A stretch of DNA of 64,000 bases from Marivita hallyeonensis (lineage in GTDB: Bacteria > Pseudomonadota > Alphaproteobacteria > Rhodobacterales > Rhodobacteraceae): the NCBI RefSeq assembly GCF_900129875.1, contig NZ_FQXC01000003.1:496001-560000 (forward strand), in the 5' to 3' direction. Position 1 is the stretch's first letter; the number at the start of each line of letters is the position of its first letter. This document shows positions 62,470 through 64,000 of this stretch, piece after piece. A program made the translations under genes and the position numbers. The notes beneath the pieces are model-generated. The model saw only the letters and a list, made by a program, of their open reading frames with translations, did no database searches and had not been told where the DNA came from.

Positions 62470-64000
62470 ATGCCCCGCGACATGTCCGACGCAGATACCA
62501 TTCTGCGCGACATTTTTGGATTCGACAGCTTCCGTCCCGGCCAGGCCGAGATCGTGGATGCCGTGTCGCGTGGGGAGAACGTGTTGGCGATCATGCCGAC
62601 CGGCGGTGGCAAGTCGCTGTGTTTCCAGCTGCCCGCGCTTGTCCGCCCCGGCGTGACCGTTGTCATTTCGCCGCTCATTGCATTGATGCGCGATCAGGTG
62701 CGCGGACTGCGCGAAGCGGGCGTCGCGGCGGGCGCGCTGACTTCGGCCAACACCGAAGAAGAAAACGACGCCGTTTGGGATATGCTGCATTCCGGTGATC
62801 TCAAGCTGCTCTACCTTGCGCCGGAACGCCTTGCCTCTGGCGGGACGCAGCGGATGCTCCAACAAGCCGGTGTATCGTTGATCGCGGTCGACGAGGCGCA
62901 TTGCGTTAGCCAATGGGGCCACGACTTTCGCCCTGATTATCTTCGGATTGGCGAGTTGCGCCGCGCACTCGACGTGCCTTTGGCCGCCTTCACCGCGACT
63001 GCCGATGCCGAAACGCAGGACGAAATCGTCACGCGGCTTTTTGACGGGCAATCGCCACGCTCCTTCCTGCGGGGGTTCGACCGGCCGAATATTCACCTGA
63101 TGTTCGCGCCCAAAAACAAGCCGCGGCAACAGATCATATCCTTCGCCGCAGCGCGCAAAGGGCAATCCGGCATCATTTATTGTGGCACGCGCGCGAAGAC
63201 CGAGACGCTGGCACAGGCTCTTGTCGCCGAGGGACATTCCGCATGCGCCTATCACGGCGGGATGGAGGCAGAACAACGCCGCGTCGTTGAAGCGCGGTTC
63301 GCAACCGAAGACGGGCTGATCGTCGTCGCCACGGTTGCCTTTGGCATGGGTGTGGACAAGCCTGACATTCGATGGGTGGCACATGCGGACCTGCCGAAAT
63401 CCATCGAAGCCTACTATCAGGAAATCGGCCGCGCTGGGCGTGATGGCGCACCAGCCGAAACGCTGACGCTCTATGGTGGGGATGACATTCGCCTGCGCCG
63501 ATCACAGATCGATGAAGGCCTTGCCCCGCCAGAGCGCCGCCATGCCGATCACGGGCGTCTGAATGCCCTGCTGGGACTTGCCGAAGCGCTGGAGTGCCGC
63601 CGCAAAACACTGCTTGGCTACTTTGGGGAAGCCGAGGTGAGCTGCGGCAATTGCGATCTTTGCGATAAACCGGCCGAAGTGTTCGATGCGACAGAGGCCG
63701 TTCGTAAAGCGCTCTCTGCTGCGCTGCGCACCGGGGAAAGCTTTGGTGCCGGGCATCTGATCGACGTGCTTTTGGGCACGAAGACCGAAAAGGTGCTTCA
63801 GCGCAGCCATGACACGCTGCCGACCTTCGGCGTGGGCAAAGACCTCAAGCGGGGGGAATGGCAGGCGGTGTTCCGGCAAATAATGGGCCATGACCTAATG
63901 CGCCCTGACGCCGAACGGCATGGTGCCTTGGTCATGACAGAGGCAGCGCGGCCCATATTGCGCGGAGATAAGTCAATCCAGCTTCGAAAAGACAGTATCG
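62470..64000 (+). CDS. recQ: ATP-dependent DNA helicase RecQ, N-terminal part
   Basis: 510 residues to the window edge with no stop, so truncated at the 3' end. Walker A MPTGGGKSLCFQLP (about residues 43-56), DEAH box AVDEAHCVSQWGHDFRPDY and helicase motif VI QEIGRAGRDG are present; the RQC zinc-binding cysteines appear in LLGYFGEAEVSCGNCDLC. It unwinds DNA in the RecF pathway. An ATG four codons downstream (62482) is an alternative start. Confidence 0.95.
   Translation, partial: MPRDMSDADTILRDIFGFDSFRPGQAEIVDAVSRGENVLAIMPTGGGKSLCFQLPALVRPGVTVVISPLIALMRDQVRGLREAGVAAGALTSANTEEENDAVWDMLHSGDLKLLYLAPERLASGGTQRMLQQAGVSLIAVDEAHCVSQWGHDFRPDYLRIGELRRALDVPLAAFTATADAETQDEIVTRLFDGQSPRSFLRGFDRPNIHLMFAPKNKPRQQIISFAAARKGQSGIIYCGTRAKTETLAQALVAEGHSACAYHGGMEAEQRRVVEARFATEDGLIVVATVAFGMGVDKPDIRWVAHADLPKSIEAYYQEIGRAGRDGAPAETLTLYGGDDIRLRRSQIDEGLAPPERRHADHGRLNALLGLAEALECRRKTLLGYFGEAEVSCGNCDLCDKPAEVFDATEAVRKALSAALRTGESFGAGHLIDVLLGTKTEKVLQRSHDTLPTFGVGKDLKRGEWQAVFRQIMGHDLMRPDAERHGALVMTEAARPILRGDKSIQLRKDSI

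Overview
This window is alphaproteobacterial, almost certainly a Rhodobacteraceae member of the Roseobacter type. It carries an essentially complete photosynthesis gene cluster (PGC) from about 1.26 to 48.3 kb, flanked by ordinary housekeeping genes. An aerobic anoxygenic phototroph is suggested by the oxygen-dependent ring cyclase acsF with no bchE in the window, a four-haem pufC instead of pufX, a complete spheroidenone pathway (crtA,B,C,D,E,F,I) and no pucBA. I do not assign a genus.

Layout. 1-1291 (+): end of a lytic transglycosylase (mltA) and an Smr-domain gene. 1264-5531 (-): bchO-bchD-bchI-crtA. 5635-8719 (+): crtI-crtB-tspO. 8716-11120 (-): crtD-crtC. 11211-22127 (+): crtE-crtF-bchC-bchX-bchY-bchZ-pufQ-pufB-pufA-pufL-pufM-pufC, then dxs. 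24246-25652 (-): a secreted CAP/RTX/DUF4214 protein unrelated to photosynthesis. 25741-31962 (-): ppaA-ppsR-bchG-bch2-bchP-idi. 32250-47751 (+): bchF-bchN-bchB-bchH-bchL-bchM-lhaA-puhA-puhB-puhC-orf98-acsF-puhE-hemA, then cycA (cytochrome c2) and a strong terminator. 48.4-64 kb: ugd, a TlpA-like thioredoxin, argH, a small lipoprotein, a DUF2834 gene, lysA, a large TIGR02302-type protein, arfB, a queuosine-precursor transporter, an esterase-like phytase-family gene, mepA, an MFS transporter, a thioesterase-like gene, yggT and the first three quarters of recQ.

How it works together. hemA and the bch genes make bacteriochlorophyll a. dxs, idi and crtE supply isoprenoid precursors for carotenoids and the phytyl tail. 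puf and puh genes encode the reaction centre and LH1 antenna with their assembly factors. pufC and cycA carry electrons back to the reaction centre. Eleven exact TGT-N12-ACA palindromes, the site type bound by PpsR/CrtJ, sit at the five PGC control regions, and the window encodes PpsR and its cobalamin-binding antagonist PpaA/AerR. Many genes overlap by ATGA, so translational coupling and long superoperonal transcripts are likely.

The most unusual items are: crtC, which has no usable start codon near its conserved N-terminus and overlaps crtD; a compact element at 57.26-57.43 kb (minus strand) with a near-perfect Shine-Dalgarno, an 18-codon ORF, a downstream anti-Shine-Dalgarno-like segment and a terminator; a series of long hairpins between pufC and dxs; the CAP/RTX gene interrupting the PGC; and an inverted dispersed repeat at 45.7 and 56.7 kb. 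No clearly new multi-gene system (no phage, CRISPR or defence island) is visible.
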